Shown: positions 19,086-31,282 of the stretch, piece after piece
Position numbering within the stretch: position 1 is the first letter of the stretch
How the letters are laid out: each line of letters starts with the position of its first letter
From: Symsagittifera roscoffensis
Lineage: Eukaryota > Xenacoelomorpha > Acoela > Convolutidae
DNA length: 64,000 nucleotides
Assembly: GCF_963678635.1 (NCBI RefSeq)
Contig: NC_087064.1
Coordinates: forward strand, 64,163,548 to 64,227,547
Direction: 5' to 3'
The notes under the pieces: model-generated
What the model was told of the DNA's origin: nothing
Database searches by the model: none
What the model saw: the letters and a program-made list of their open reading frames with translations, nothing else
Made by a program: the position numbers and the translations under genes

Positions 19086-19512
19086 GCAAAAAAGCTGCAA
19101 CGGGTATATCTAGGGTACAACAAAGGGTTCAACCTTAGAGGGTTGCGCGGGGAAAAGAAATATCAACACTTTGTATGTAATTATTATTTTGCCGGTTTCA
19201 AATAGACTTAAGCTCAATTTTGAAAAAGCAAGAACTTGGAAAAAGTTTTATTGCTTGGCAATGTGGAATAAATGTGAAACTTGAAAACAAAAGAAATTTC
19301 TGATTATAATTGAACACTAAGAAACATCCTTTCAAAAACCCAAGGATACCGTTGGGTTGATACGACCTAATCATTGTGATTAAACTTTCGTCGAGGTTTT
19401 GGCATTTAGCATTTTTGGGTCTGGCTACATTTTGTCCTGCGCACATTTTTTTAACATTATTTTCGCATTTAGGCTAGTCCTAGAACTTATCCATCAGTTA
19501 TGGAAATGAAGG

Positions 19513-19900
19513 ATGCTTACTGTTGACCAGTTCGACGAAATTGCTGTTACAACCTTCTACAGTGTTGTTGGTGCGGGGAAGGTCGTGTCGTTTTTTACTC
19601 TTTGGTGACAACTTCATTGCTCCATACCAAGTCTGGGCTTCTGTCGTCCTTGAGAAGTCCGTCTACCAACATATGTGTCCTAAAAATAATTAAAAATTGG
19701 TTAACTTTCCTCAGATGCCATATCTTGCAGAAGCTCGAAAGCAGTGGGGACGTCCTCTATGAGCAGAAATGCTGTTGCGAGAAGCATTCAAGTAAATTCG
19801 CGAAAACTAAGGTCATTGATGTAATTGTGAGTATTGCCCGACGACTGAATATGTCGCCAGACGCTGTGACTCATATGAAAAAAAAAACTACATTTGAGCA
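19513..19900 (+). pseudogene. Decayed coding sequence, source of the array's exon-like block
   Basis: An ATG at about 19513 opens a short coding-like frame with VDQFDEIAVTTFYSVVGAGK. After a one-base frame change near 19600 the next frame continues with GDNFIAPYQVWASVVLEKS. A further block after TTTCCTCAG (about 19713) is open in more than one frame, including SGDVLYEQKCCCEKHSSKF, and GTAAATTC follows as a possible donor. Together this looks like two eroded exons separated by a short intron. The first ~110 bases are unique to this copy; the rest recurs in all five units of the array. I do not recognise the protein. Confidence 0.35.
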
Positions 19901-22900
19901 CTCTGATGGGTAGCTATTATTGAGTTCGCACAGCTACTTCAAAATCAATTGTGACGCCTTTTGGGGAATCAATTTTAAGAATACTGAGAAGGCGACAAAA
20001 AATTGATTCCTTTTTGTCGGGTAGCAGAGCGTAAACAGTAGGAGTAAGACATCCTTCAACAGCGTGTTTTTTTCATTGATATTTAGTGAATTTCGTTTCT
20101 AATGAGTGTTGCCAAGTGTTCGCAAATGAAACCGCTGGAACAACCTGTCTTTTTTGCATTTATTGAAAGAAGAGTCTTTTTTAAATTACGTTAACTTGAA
20201 TGTATCGCGTTTTATTGCTTTCAGTGAGTGGCCGCTGCTGTTATCTAGGTTTTTCAAACTTTTTTGTTAAACTATCTATTGTTATCCGGATTATTTGGAA
20301 TTAAAAATTATTTAATATGAGATGAATTTACTTATCATCTTCTGGAACAATCATCACTTCGATAAATGGGACTGTTTTTTTCGACTTTTTTTGGAATATT
20401 TTTTCGGACTGTTTTGTATTTGACAGTTTGTTTTGTACTCTGCTATGATTTTTCGAACTGTTTTGTATGCGACTGTTTTTTTACGGATACGAAAGAAGAT
20501 ATAACACAAATATTTTCGATAAAAGCAAGCAAATAAAAAGCTGTGTTTTAATTTTTCATTGGCCGAGATTCATTGACAATAAAATAGCGCATACCGTACT
20601 TTTTCTACATATTATGTTCAAATTTTTACTCGTTTCTGTATCTTTTTTGCATAATGTATAACTAGTGCAAAATTTATCAGTGCTTTGCTTAGCGACTTCC
20701 AATAAAATTGAGATAAAACACATTGCTGCACATGTGATGTGCTTTGATTCCACTTATGTGTTAAGAAACTTTTACTTGCAGTCTTTTCTCAAAAAAAAAA
20801 GATTTTTAGCATGCAAAAATTGACTTTTTTCTGTGCATAACCTAATCCTAGATACACAAAAGTTGATTTTTTTTTCGTTTCTTTGGATAGATTTTTTTTT
20901 CAAAAACGCTTAATTATCCAATTTCTTTTATATAGCATGTTTATGTATCCCTTAATCATTATCTGCTCATTTAAAAAAACACAAAATCTAAAAATAGTTA
21001 TCTTTAAGAAGTTTTGCCAAGGTTTAGAAGTTTGATGCTTTTAGTATACTATTTGTGAAAGAAAACTCTTTTATAATTCAGGTCGTTTCCAATTCATTGT
21101 AAAAGCCAGTTAATCAATTTTCTGGTGACTCTAGTTTTGAGTGTACCATGGTATTGTCATTTATGTTCGTTCGATCACGAACACATCCCATAAGTTTTGA
21201 GAAACTAAATTTTAGAAAAATCAATTTTTTTGGTTTATGGGAAAATGCTTGTCATACTTCCCCTCTGTAGCTTAAAAATCAAAAACAAATACCACGTCTG
21301 GGCTTCTGTCGTCCTTGAGAAGTCCGTCTACCAATATATGTGTCCTAGAAATAATTAAAAATCGGTTAACTTTCCTCAGATGCCATATCTTGCAGAAGCT
21401 CGAAAGCAGTGGGGACGTCCTCTATGAGCAGAAATGCTGTTGCGAGAAGCATTCAAGTAAATTCGCGAAAATTAAGGTCATTGATGTAATTCTGAGTATT
21501 GCCTGACGACTGAAAATGTCACCAGACGCTGTGACTTATATAGAATAAAAACAAAGCTACATTTGAGCACTCTGATGGGTAGCTATTATTGAGTTCGCAC
21601 AGCTACTTCAAAATCAATTGTGACGCCTTTTAGGAAATCAAATTTAAGAATACTGAGAAGGCGACAAAAAATTGAATCTTTTTTGTCGGGTAGCAGAGCG
21701 TAAACAGTAGGAGTACGACAGCCTTCAACAGTGTGTTTTTTTCATTGAAAATTAGTGAATTTCGTTTCTAATGAGTGTTGCCAAGTGTTCGCAGTTGAAA
21801 CCGCTGGAACAACATGTCTTTTTTGCATGGATTGAAAGAAGAGTCCTTTTTAAATTACGTTAACTTGAATGTATCGCGTTTTATTGCTTTTAGTGAGCGG
21901 CCGCTGCTGTTATCTAGGTAGTTCAAACTTTTTTGATAAACTATCTATTGTTATCCGGATTATTTGGAATTAAAAATTATTTAATATGAGATGAATTTAC
22001 TTATCATCTTCTGGAACAATCATCACTTCGATAAATGGGACTGTTTCTTTCTACTATTTTTGGACTACTTTTTGGACTGTTTTGTATTTGACAGTTTGTT
22101 TTGTACTCTGCTATGATTTTTCGAACTGTTTTGTATGGGACTGTTTTTTTACGGATACGAAAGAAGATATAACACAAATATTTTCGATAAAAGCAAGCAA
22201 ATAAAAAGCTGTGTTTTAATTTTTCATTGGCCGAGATTCATTGACAATAAAATAGCGCATACCGTACTTTTTCTACATTGTATGTTCAAATTTTTGCTCG
22301 TTTCTGTATCTTTTTTGCTTAATGTATAACTAGTGCAAAATTTATCAGTGCTTTGCTTTAGCGACTTCCAATAAAATTGAGATAAAACACATTGCTGAAC
22401 ATGTGATGTGCTTTGATTCCACTTATGTGTTAAGAAACTTTTACTTGCAGTCTTTTCTCACAAAAAAAGATTTTTAGCATGCAAAAATTGACTTTTTTGT
22501 GTGCATAACCTAATCCTAGATACACAAAACTTGATTTTTTTTCGTTTCTTTGGATAGATTTTTTTTCAAAAACGCTTAATTATCCAATTTCTTTTATATA
22601 GCATGTTTATGTATCCCTTAATCATTATCTGCTCATTTAAAAACACAAAATCTTAAAATAGTTATCTTTAAGAAGTTTTGCCAAGGTTTAGAAGTTTGAT
22701 GCTTTTAGTATACTATTTGTGAAAGAAAACTCTTTTATAGTTCAGGTCGTTTCCAATTCATTGTAAAAGCCAGTTAATCAATTTTCTGGTGACTCTAGTT
22801 TTGAATGTACCATGATATTGTCATTTATGTTCGTTCGACCACGAATACATCCCATAAATTTTGAGAAACCAAATTTTAGAAAAATCAATTTTTTTGGTTT

Positions 22901-25900
22901 ATGGGAAAATGCTTGTCATACTTCCCCTTTGTAGCTTAAAAATCAAAAACAAATACCACGTCTGGGCTTCTGTCGTCCTTGAGAAGTCCGTCTACCAATA
23001 TATGTGTCCTAGAAATAATTGAAAATCGGTTAACTTTCCTCAGATGCCATATCTTGCAGAAGCTCGAAAGCAGTGGGGACGTCCTCTATGAGCAGAAATG
23101 CTGTTGCGAGAAGCATTCAAGTAAATTCGCAAAAATTAAGGTCATTGATGTAATTCTGAGTATTGCCTGACGACTAAAAATGTCACCAGACGCTGTGACT
23201 TATATAGAATAAAAACAAAGCTACATTTGAGCACTCTGATGGGTAGCTATTATTGAGTTCGCACAGCTACTTCAAAATCAATTGTGACGCCTTTTAGGAA
23301 ATCAAATTTAAGAATACTGAGAAGGCGACAAAAAATTGAATCTTTTTTGTCGGGTAGCAGAGCGTAAACAGTAGGAGTACGACAGCCTTCAACAGTGTGT
23401 TTTTTTCATTGAAAATTAGTGAATTTCGTTTCTAATGAGTGTTGCCAAGTGTTCGCAATTGAAACCGCTGGAACAACATGTCTTTTTTGCATGGATTGAA
23501 AGAAGAGTCCTTTTTAAATTACGTTAACTTGAATGTATCGCGTTTTATTGCTTTTAGTGAGCGGCCGCTGCTGTTATCTAGGTAGTTCAAACTTTTTTGA
23601 TAAACTATCTATTGTTATCCGGATTATTTGGAATTTAAAATTATTTAATATGAGATGAATTTACTTATCATCTTCTGGAACAATCATCACTTCGATAAAT
23701 GGGACTGTTTCTTTCTACTATTTTTGGACTACTTTTTGGACTGTTTTGTATTTGACAGTTTGTTTTGTACTCTGCTATGATTTTTCGAACTGTTTTGTAT
23801 GGGACTGTTTTTTTACGGATACGAAAGAAGATATAACACAAATATTTTCGATAAAAGCAAGCAAATAAAAAGCTGTGTTTTAATTTTTCATTGGCCGAGA
23901 TTCATTGACAATAAAATAGCGCATACCGTACTTTTTCTACATTGTATGTTCAAATTTTTGCTCGTTTCTGTATCTTTTTTGCTTAATGTATAACTAGTGC
24001 AAAATTTATCAGTGCTTTGCTTTAGCGACTTCCAATAAAATTGAGATAAAACACATTGCTGAACATGTGATGTGCTTTGATTCCACTTATGTGTTAAGAA
24101 ACTTTTACTTGCAGTCTTTTCTCACAAAAAAAGATTTTTAGCATGCAAAAATTGACTTTTTTGTGTGCATAACCTAATCCTAGATACACAAAACTTGATT
24201 TTTTTTCGTTTCTTTGGATAGATTTTTTTTCAAAAACGCTTAATTATCCAATTTCTTTTATATAGCATGTTTATGTATCCCTTAATCATTATCTGCTCAT
24301 TTAAAAACACAAAATCTTAAAATAGTTATCTTTAAGAAGTTTTGCCAAGGTTTAGAAGTTTGATGCTTTTAGTATACTATTTGTGAAAGAAAACTCTTTT
24401 ATAGTTCAGGTCGTTTCCAATTCATTGTAAAAGCCAGTTAATCAATTTTCTGGTGACTCTAGTTTTGAATGTACCATGATATTGTCATTTATGTTCGTTC
24501 GACCACGAATACATCCCATAAATTTTGAGAAACCAAATTTTAGAAAAATCAATTTTTTTGGTTTATGGGAAAATGCTTGTCATACTTCCCCTTTGTAGCT
24601 TAAAAATCAAAAACAAATACCACGTCTGGGCTTCTGTCGTCCTTGAGAAGTCCGTCTACCAATATATGTGTCCTAGAAATAATTGAAAATCGGTTAACTT
24701 TCCTCAGATGCCATATCTTGCAGAAGCTCGAAAGCAGTGGGGACGTCCTCTATGAGCAGAAATGCTGTTGCGAGAAGCATTCAAGTAAATTCGCAAAAAT
24801 TAAGGTCATTGATGTAATTCTGAGTATTGCCTGACGACTAAAAATGTCACCAGACGCTGTGACTTATATAGAATAAAAACAAAGCTACATTTGAGCACTC
24901 TGATGGGTAGCTATTATTGAGCTCGCACAGCTACTTCAAAATCAATTGTGACGCCTTTTAGGAAATCAAATTTAAGAATACTGAGAAGGCGACAAAAAAT
25001 TGAATCTTTTTTGTCGGGTAGCAGAGCGTAAACAGTAGGAGTACGACAGCCTTCAACAGTGTGTTTTTTTCATTGAAAATTAGTGAATTTCGTTTCTAAT
25101 GAGTGTTGCCAAGTGTTCGCAATTGAAACCGCTGGAACAACATGTCTTTTTTGCATGGATTGAAAGAAGAGTCCTTTTAAAATTACGTTAACTTAAATGT
25201 ATCGCATTTTATTGCTTTTAGTGAGTGGCCGCTGCTGTTATCTAGGTTGATCAAACTTTTCTGTTATACTACCTATTGTTACCCGGATTATTTGGAATTA
25301 AAAATTTTTTAATTTGAGATGAATTTACTTATCATCTTCTGAAACAATCATCACTTCGAGTAATGGGACTGTTTTTTCGACTATTTTTGGACTATTTTTT
25401 TACTGTTTTGTATTTGACAGTTTGTTTTGTACTCTGCTATGATTTTTCGAACTGTTTTGTATGGGAATGTTTTTTTACGGATACGAAAGTAGATATAACA
25501 CATATATTTTCGATAAAAGCAAGCAAATAAAAAGCTGTGTTTTAATTTTTCATTGGCCGAGATTCATTGACAATAAAATAGCGCATACCGTACTTTTTCT
25601 ACAATTTATGTTCAAATTGTTACTCGTTTCTGTATCTTTTTTGCCTAATGTATAACTAGTGCAAAATTTAACCGTGCTTTGCTTTAGCGACTTCCAATAA
25701 ATTTGAGATAAAACACATTGCTGAGCATGTGATGTGCTTTTATTCCACTTATGTGACAAGAAACGTTTACTTGCAGTGTTTTTTCAAAAAAAAAATTTAG
25801 CATGCAAAAATTGATTTTTTTGTGTGCATAACCTAGTCTTAGATACACAAAAATTGATTTTTTTTTCGTTTCTTTGGATATATTTTTTTTCAAAAACGCT

Positions 25901-27908
25901 TAATTTTCCAATTTCTTTTATATAGCATGTTTGTGTATCCCTTAATAATTATCTGCTAATTTAAAAACACAAAATTTAAAAATAGTTATCTTTAAGAAGT
26001 TTCGCCAAGGTTTAGAAGTTTGATGCTTTTAGTATACTATTTGTGTAAAAAAAATCTTTTTTTAATTCATAATTCAGGTCGTTTCCAATGCATTGTAAAT
26101 GCAAGTTCATCAGTTTTCTGGTGACTCTAGTTTTGAGTGTACCATGGTATTGTTATTTATGTTCGTTCGACCACAAACACATCCCATAAATTTTGAGAAA
26201 CCAAATTTTAGAAAAATCAATTTTTTTGGTTTATTGGAAAATGCTTGTCATACTTCCCTTTTGTAGCTTAAAAATCAAAAACAAATACCACGTCTGGGCT
26301 TCTGTCGTCCTTGAGAAGTCCGTCTACCAATATATGTGTCCTAGAAATAATTGAAAATCGGTTAACTTTCCTCAGATGCCATATCTTGCAGAAGCTCGAA
26401 AGCAGTGGGGACGTCCTCTATGAGCAGAAATGCTGTTGCGAGAAGCATTCAAGTAAATTCGCAAAGATTAAGGTCATTGATGTAATTGTGAGTATTGCCT
26501 GACGACTGAATATGTCGCCAGACGCTGTGACTCATATGGAAAAAAAAACAAAACTAAATTTGAGCACTCTGATGGGTAGCTATTATTGAGTTCGCACAGC
26601 TACTTCAAAATCAATTGTGACGCCTTTTGATGAATCAACTTTAAGAATACTGAGAAGGCGACAAAAATATGATTCTTTTTTGTCGGGTAGCAGAACGTAA
26701 ACAGTAGGAGTAAAACATCCTTCAACAGCGTGTTATTTTCATTAATAGTTAGTGAATTTCGTTTCTGATGAGTGTTGCCAAGTGTTCGCAAATAAAACCG
26801 CTGCAACAACCTCTTTTTTTCATGGATTGAAAAAAGAGTCCTTTTTTAATTACGTTAACCTAAATGTTTCGCGTTTTATTGCTTTTAGTGAATGGCCGCT
26901 GCTGTTATCTAGGTTGTTCAAACTTCTCTGTTATAGTACCTATTGTTATCCGGATTATTTGGAATTAAAAATATTTAATATGAGATAAATTTCTTTATCA
27001 TCTTCTGGAACAATCATCACTTCGATCAATGGGACTGTTTTTTCGACTATTTTTGAACTTTTTTTGGATTGTTTTGTATTTGACAATTTGTTTTGTACTC
27101 TGCTATGATTTTCCGAACTGTTTTGTATGGGACTGTTTTTTTACGGTTACGAAAGAAGATATAACACAAATCTTTTCGATAAAAGCAAGCAAATAAAAAG
27201 CTGTGTTTTCATTTTTCATTGGCCGAGATTTATTGACAATGAAATAGCGTGTACCGTACCTTTTCTACATATTATGTTCAAATTCTTACTCGTTTCTGTA
27301 TCTTTTTTGCCTAATGTATAACTAGTGCAAAATTTAACCGTGCTTTGCTTTAGCGACTTCCAATAAAATTGAGATAAAACACATTGCTGAACATGTGATG
27401 TGCTTTTATTCCACTTATGTGACAAGAAACGTTTACTTGCAGTGTTTTTTCAAAAAAAACTTTTAGCATGCAAAAATTGATTTTTTTGTGTGCATAACCT
27501 TGTCTTAGATACACAAAAATTGATTTTTTTTTGTTCGTTTCTATGGATATATATACTTTCATTTAAATATCCAATTTCTTTTATATAGCTTGTTTATGTA
27601 TCCCTTAATTATTATCTGCTAATTTAAAAACTCAAAATTGAAAAATTTTTATCTTTAAGAGGTTTTGCCAAGGTTTAGAAGTTTGATGCTTTTAGTATAC
27701 TATTTGTGTAAGAAAACTCTTTTATATTTCAGGTCGTTTCCAATGCATTGTAAATGCAAGTTAATCAATTTTCTGGTGACTCTAGTTTTGAGTATACCAT
27801 GGTATTGTCATTTTTGTTCGTTCGATCTTGAACACATCCCATAGATTTTGAGAAACTAAATTTTAGGAAAGTCAATTTTTTTGGTTTATGGGAAAATGCT
27901 TGTCATAC
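19625..27908 (+). repeat. Tandem array, five units of ~1,664 bp
   Basis: Units start with the landmark TACCA(A/C)GTCTGGGC at 19625, 21290, 22954, 24618 and 26286, so the periods are 1665, 1664, 1664 and 1668. The fifth unit stops at 27908, ~40 bases short. Units 2, 3 and 4 are almost identical, while units 1 and 5 are clearly diverged, as expected when homogenisation is strongest in the middle. Each unit carries an exon-like GC-richer block, AG-flanked, near its start. Near its middle it has repeats of GGGACTGTTTTGTAT. The small frames inside are the same peptide repeated and are not conserved as genes. Confidence 0.93.
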
Positions 27909-28764
27909 AATTTCCTTATACGAAAAATCACTAATCATAGTCCTTTGATGCAGTTTTCTGTACTTATGGAATTGCATCAAAAGTGTATGATTAGCGCTTT
28001 TTCATATATGAAAAATGTATAATTAGCAATTTTGGTCAACCCGGGCGTACAGCTTTTTAGTCTGAGACAGATGTAGTGATAACTCCTACTTCCTAGGTCT
28101 CAAAAGGTCCTAATAAATACTGAATAAAGTGATAATAAGATAATAAGTGATAATAAGATCCTTGAATATTATGATGGTCAGATTGCGGACAGTCAGAACT
28201 TACAGCGGTGAATATAAAAACCCTCACTGGAGTTCCATGAATGAAAAATTGATCCAACTTGAAAATTTTTGATCATTGTTTGTAACAAGGGAAAATGATC
28301 GACTATAATCAGTTTAAAATGGATTTTATTGCAACTATGTATAAAAGCGATAAATACTACTGCAAAACAAAATTATTCGTTTTTTGTTTTGATAGATAAG
28401 GAGAATGAACTTCTAATAAAATTGAGATGCAAGATATCATGCAAAAACCACCGCACTAAAAATTGTTTGTTATAGTTTGAATTATTTACTGATTACCTGA
28501 TGTTCATTCGCAGTTTGATCAGAAAAGTTTTGATGAAAAATCAGAGATGCTAATGTACATTACCATCGCAAAGACACAGTCGTGTTTTTCACGTTGGTAT
28601 CACCAAAGACAGAAGTAATGCTTAAAAATCAAAACGAGTGAACAGCTTCAAGCAGTCAGTAGCCATGATCAATTAAACTTTTTCTAAAAATTGCTTAGAT
28701 TTGAAAGTAGACTACACACTTAGCCAAATATATTTTGAAAAATTATTTTTTGATTTAAAACTGT
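27909..28764. other. Array flank, AT-rich
   Basis: Begins with CATATATGAAAAATG palindromic sequence and TTTTGGTCAACCCGGG (about 28030), a junction that recurs at 42885, 48060 and 50260. A GATAATAAG microsatellite-like patch lies near 28130-28160. No gene is visible. Confidence 0.45.
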
Positions 28765-29338
28765 TACATTACGAGGCCAAACTGTGCACTGCATAGGCGT
28801 AAATTTTTTGTCTGTATGTTCCTAGATTCCCGAGACAAGTCTTTAAACATAATCCAAAACGTAAGTTGAATCCACGCAATTTGAGTGGAATCCGCGTAAG
28901 AAAACCTCTAACGTAAATTTTGCCGGCCCATTGATTTTGTCGCGGATTCCGCAACGCGCGAAAAGAGCTAGTTGTTTCGAATTCCAAAAATGTGAGCGGA
29001 TTCCGCAAACTTATGCGGATTCCGCTCACAGTTTGCGGAATCCACTATTAGTTGTGGATTCCGTGACAGCTTAAGTTTACTAAACATATATATTTCTGCT
29101 CATGGATTCCACAATCTGGTTACGGATTCCACAGGACTTGATGAAGGTTCCGCAAAATTTTCTGTTTTTGGAGCGATTTTGAGCAAAATAGTGTTTTAGC
29201 TATTTGTTCGTGGAGTCCAAAACAGCAGAGAAGATCAAAGAAAAACGCAAAGTAACGGGTTCCGCGAAAAACATAGTTTTTGCTTGTTGTGGAATCCGCT
29301 TACAATTCACGAAATGCACAGTTTGGCCTCGTAATGTA
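28765..29338. mobile_element. TIR element with GCGGATTCCGC subrepeats, copy 1 (574 bp)
   Basis: The left end TACATTACGAGGCCAAACTG and the right end CAGTTTGGCCTCGTAATGTA are exact inverted copies (24 bp in total, 28765-28788 and 29315-29338). The inner part is built from imperfect ~20-22 base units around the near-palindrome GCGGATTCCGC. It has no coding capacity. The outer TA may be a target duplication, as in Tc1/mariner MITEs. Confidence 0.85.
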
Positions 29339-29489
29339 GATCAGTTAAGCTAACAAAGAACTTCAACTAACAAAACTGACAATCTTCAATCAAAGGCAAC
29401 TTATCCTGAATCAGAATTTGAAAACAGATTAATACATAACTCAGAACTTTTTACCCCGTTCTAGGGTTGTACAAAAATTTTGAAAAGAT

Positions 29490-29650
29490 TTTTTTACCTG
29501 TGATCGTTTTTTGTAAAGTTAGGGATTTAACGACTGGGGATTTAAAGACTACCATGTTGGTCATTATGGGACAATTAACGCGCGATGTAATTCGCGCTAT
29601 TGACGCGTACGCGGAAATTTAAGTCGTCTTAGAAATCGTTCGAAATTGGT
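29490..29650 (+). repeat. Dispersed repeat S, partial copy
   Basis: Contains only the middle block of S: CACCTGTGATC-like start, GGGACAATTAACGCGCGATG, AATTCGCGCTATTGACGCGT and AAATCGTTCGAAATTGGTTG. The hairpin ends are absent. Confidence 0.65.
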
Positions 29651-29689
29651 TGAAACAAAAAAACATATAACACAACTGGAACCAGATAT

Positions 29690-30839
29690 AATAAACCCAC
29701 AACTGTTTCAATACCATGCTTTTCCAAATAAGAATGTTTTTTTTTTAATTTTATCTCGAGAAACCTAACTGATAACCTTCAATCAAAGGCAACTTAGCCC
29801 GAATCAGACTTTGAAAACAGATTCATACATAATTGAGAATTTTTTACCCTGCTCTAGGGTTGTACAAAAATTCGATTCTATAAGTTTTGAAGATGAACTA
29901 ACTTATCAACAATTAACCAGAGTTTTCAACATATTTTGTTGACACACTCTCCGGCAGAACGCACAAGGGGGACGTAACAATTCGATTTCATGGTTCAGAA
30001 AAAAAATCACAGCTGGAACCAGATATAATAAACCCACAACTGTTTCAAAACCATGCTCTTCCAAATAAGTAAACCCAACTGACAACCTTCAATCAGAGGC
30101 AACTTATTTTGAAAACAGTTTCATAAGTAATTCAGAATTTTTACCCCGTTGCAAACAAGTCAACTACAATCAATCTATCGAACCACTGCATACTTTTAAA
30201 ATTTTTCACACAAGACGTTAACGGATTTTTTAGAGATATTTTTTTTTATATATCTTACAAATCGACAAAACATTTCCACACAGGATATATCGCTCATAAA
30301 TTTTATTTCAGTTCCGACTTTCGTAACAAGAGTGACTGAATATTTGTGTTCGGACTTTTTTCACCAGACGAGCTTCGAATTTTAACTAGCTGTTTTCGAC
30401 AAAAATATTTTTATCATTCAAAACGTATTGTTTTACTGATCTTGAAATTGAAAAGATTTTTTATCTGTGATCATTTTTCGTAAAGTTATGGGGATTTAAA
30501 CACTGCCATTTTGGTCAATTTGGGACAATTAACGCGCGATGTAATTTGCGCTATTGACGCGCAAGCGGAGATTTAATCCGTTTTAGAAATCGTTCGAAAT
30601 TGGTTGAAAGAAGCTTATTCGACATAAGTGATTTGTTAATAGGAGCGATATCTATAACTTTGTACTTTGTATGGCAAGTGGGAAATGATTTTCACAAAAA
30701 AATTCTCACTTTTCATTCTTTTTGCAATTTGTTTTGTTATGTTTAATTTTTTCTGGTTATTACTGTTGTACAGACCTACAAAGGCAATCGAAAAATTCGT
30801 GGCTTTGCCTTAATACGAGCAGTATAATCTGATTTTCAT
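29690..30839 (+). repeat. Left arm of a large inverted repeat
   Basis: This ~1.15 kb arm is matched in reverse by 31283-32340. Landmarks shared in inverted order include CTAGGGTTGTACAAAAATTC, CTCTCCGGCAGAACGCACAA and GGATATATCGCTC. Near its inner end it contains an S copy (30312-30830). It also holds an internal direct repeat, GGAACCAGATATAATAAACC, at about 29690 and 30007. No genes are present. Confidence 0.8.
30312..30830 (+). repeat. Dispersed repeat S, copy 3
   Basis: Starts GTTCCGACTTTCGTAACAAG and continues with the AACTAGC block and AATTAACGCGCGATG. It ends with GTGGCTTTGCCTTAATACGAGCAGT. The terminal hairpin is reduced to a GGC/GCC core. It lies inside the left arm of the large inverted repeat. 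Confidence 0.75.
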
Positions 30840-31085
30840 TTTCATTCTCAGTAATTTGCTCATTGTACTTTTACTTGTAACAATGATTTTGGGTATCCGT
30901 ATATGCTCCGTTTTTGTAAGCAAGATATTTTTTGAAGAATTCTGAAACTTCATCAAAAACTTCTTATTGTTTTTGGTGTTGTTGATAGTTTTTCAGCTTT
31001 CATCATAATTATTGATTCGTGATTTTTATTTATAAAATTGATATCAATTATGGTTTTTCAGATATCATCATGAATAGTTAGTTGA

Positions 31086-31193
31086 AAAACAGCCTCTTCG
31101 ATGAATTTCAGCGCTCTTCAAAATAAATCTTGCACAGAAAAAACAGCCTCTTCGATGAACTTCAGCGCTCTTCAAAATAAATCTCGCACAGAA
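31086..31193 (+). repeat. 54 bp tandem duplication in the palindrome spacer
   Basis: Two copies (31086-31139 and 31140-31193) of a unit containing CAGCCTCTTCGATGAA and CAGCGCTCTTCAAAATAAAT differ at only a few bases. They lie in the ~440 bp spacer between the arms of the large inverted repeat. Confidence 0.85.
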
Positions 31194-31282
31194 AAAAGGT
31201 AGCATACAACTATCACCAAAATCAGTGTTTCAAGTAAAACTACGTTGATCAAGTAGATAAGAATGATTGTGAAAGTCAGACA

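Larger units (their letters stand above)
16069..19512. other. Non-coding DNA with small repeats
   Basis: No gene supported. At 16691-16799 a ~55 bp sequence with TAAGTACGG and GTTTTAGCCA occurs twice in tandem. Around 17850-18115 is a G-rich then AAAAATTTTT-like segment related to sequences near 55350 and 59390. Between 18780 and 18900 are repeated ACAAAACAGTCCCAT units. Confidence 0.45.

Noticed and set aside
21315-26502. Repeated ~63-residue peptides with KCCCEKHSS in the 1,664 bp array
   Set aside because: They recur only because the DNA unit recurs. The frame lacks a convincing start and the same block is open in other frames.
28769-29029. 86-residue frame with repeated Arg/Phe words
   Set aside because: It is a translation of the GCGGATTCCGC subrepeats inside a TIR element.
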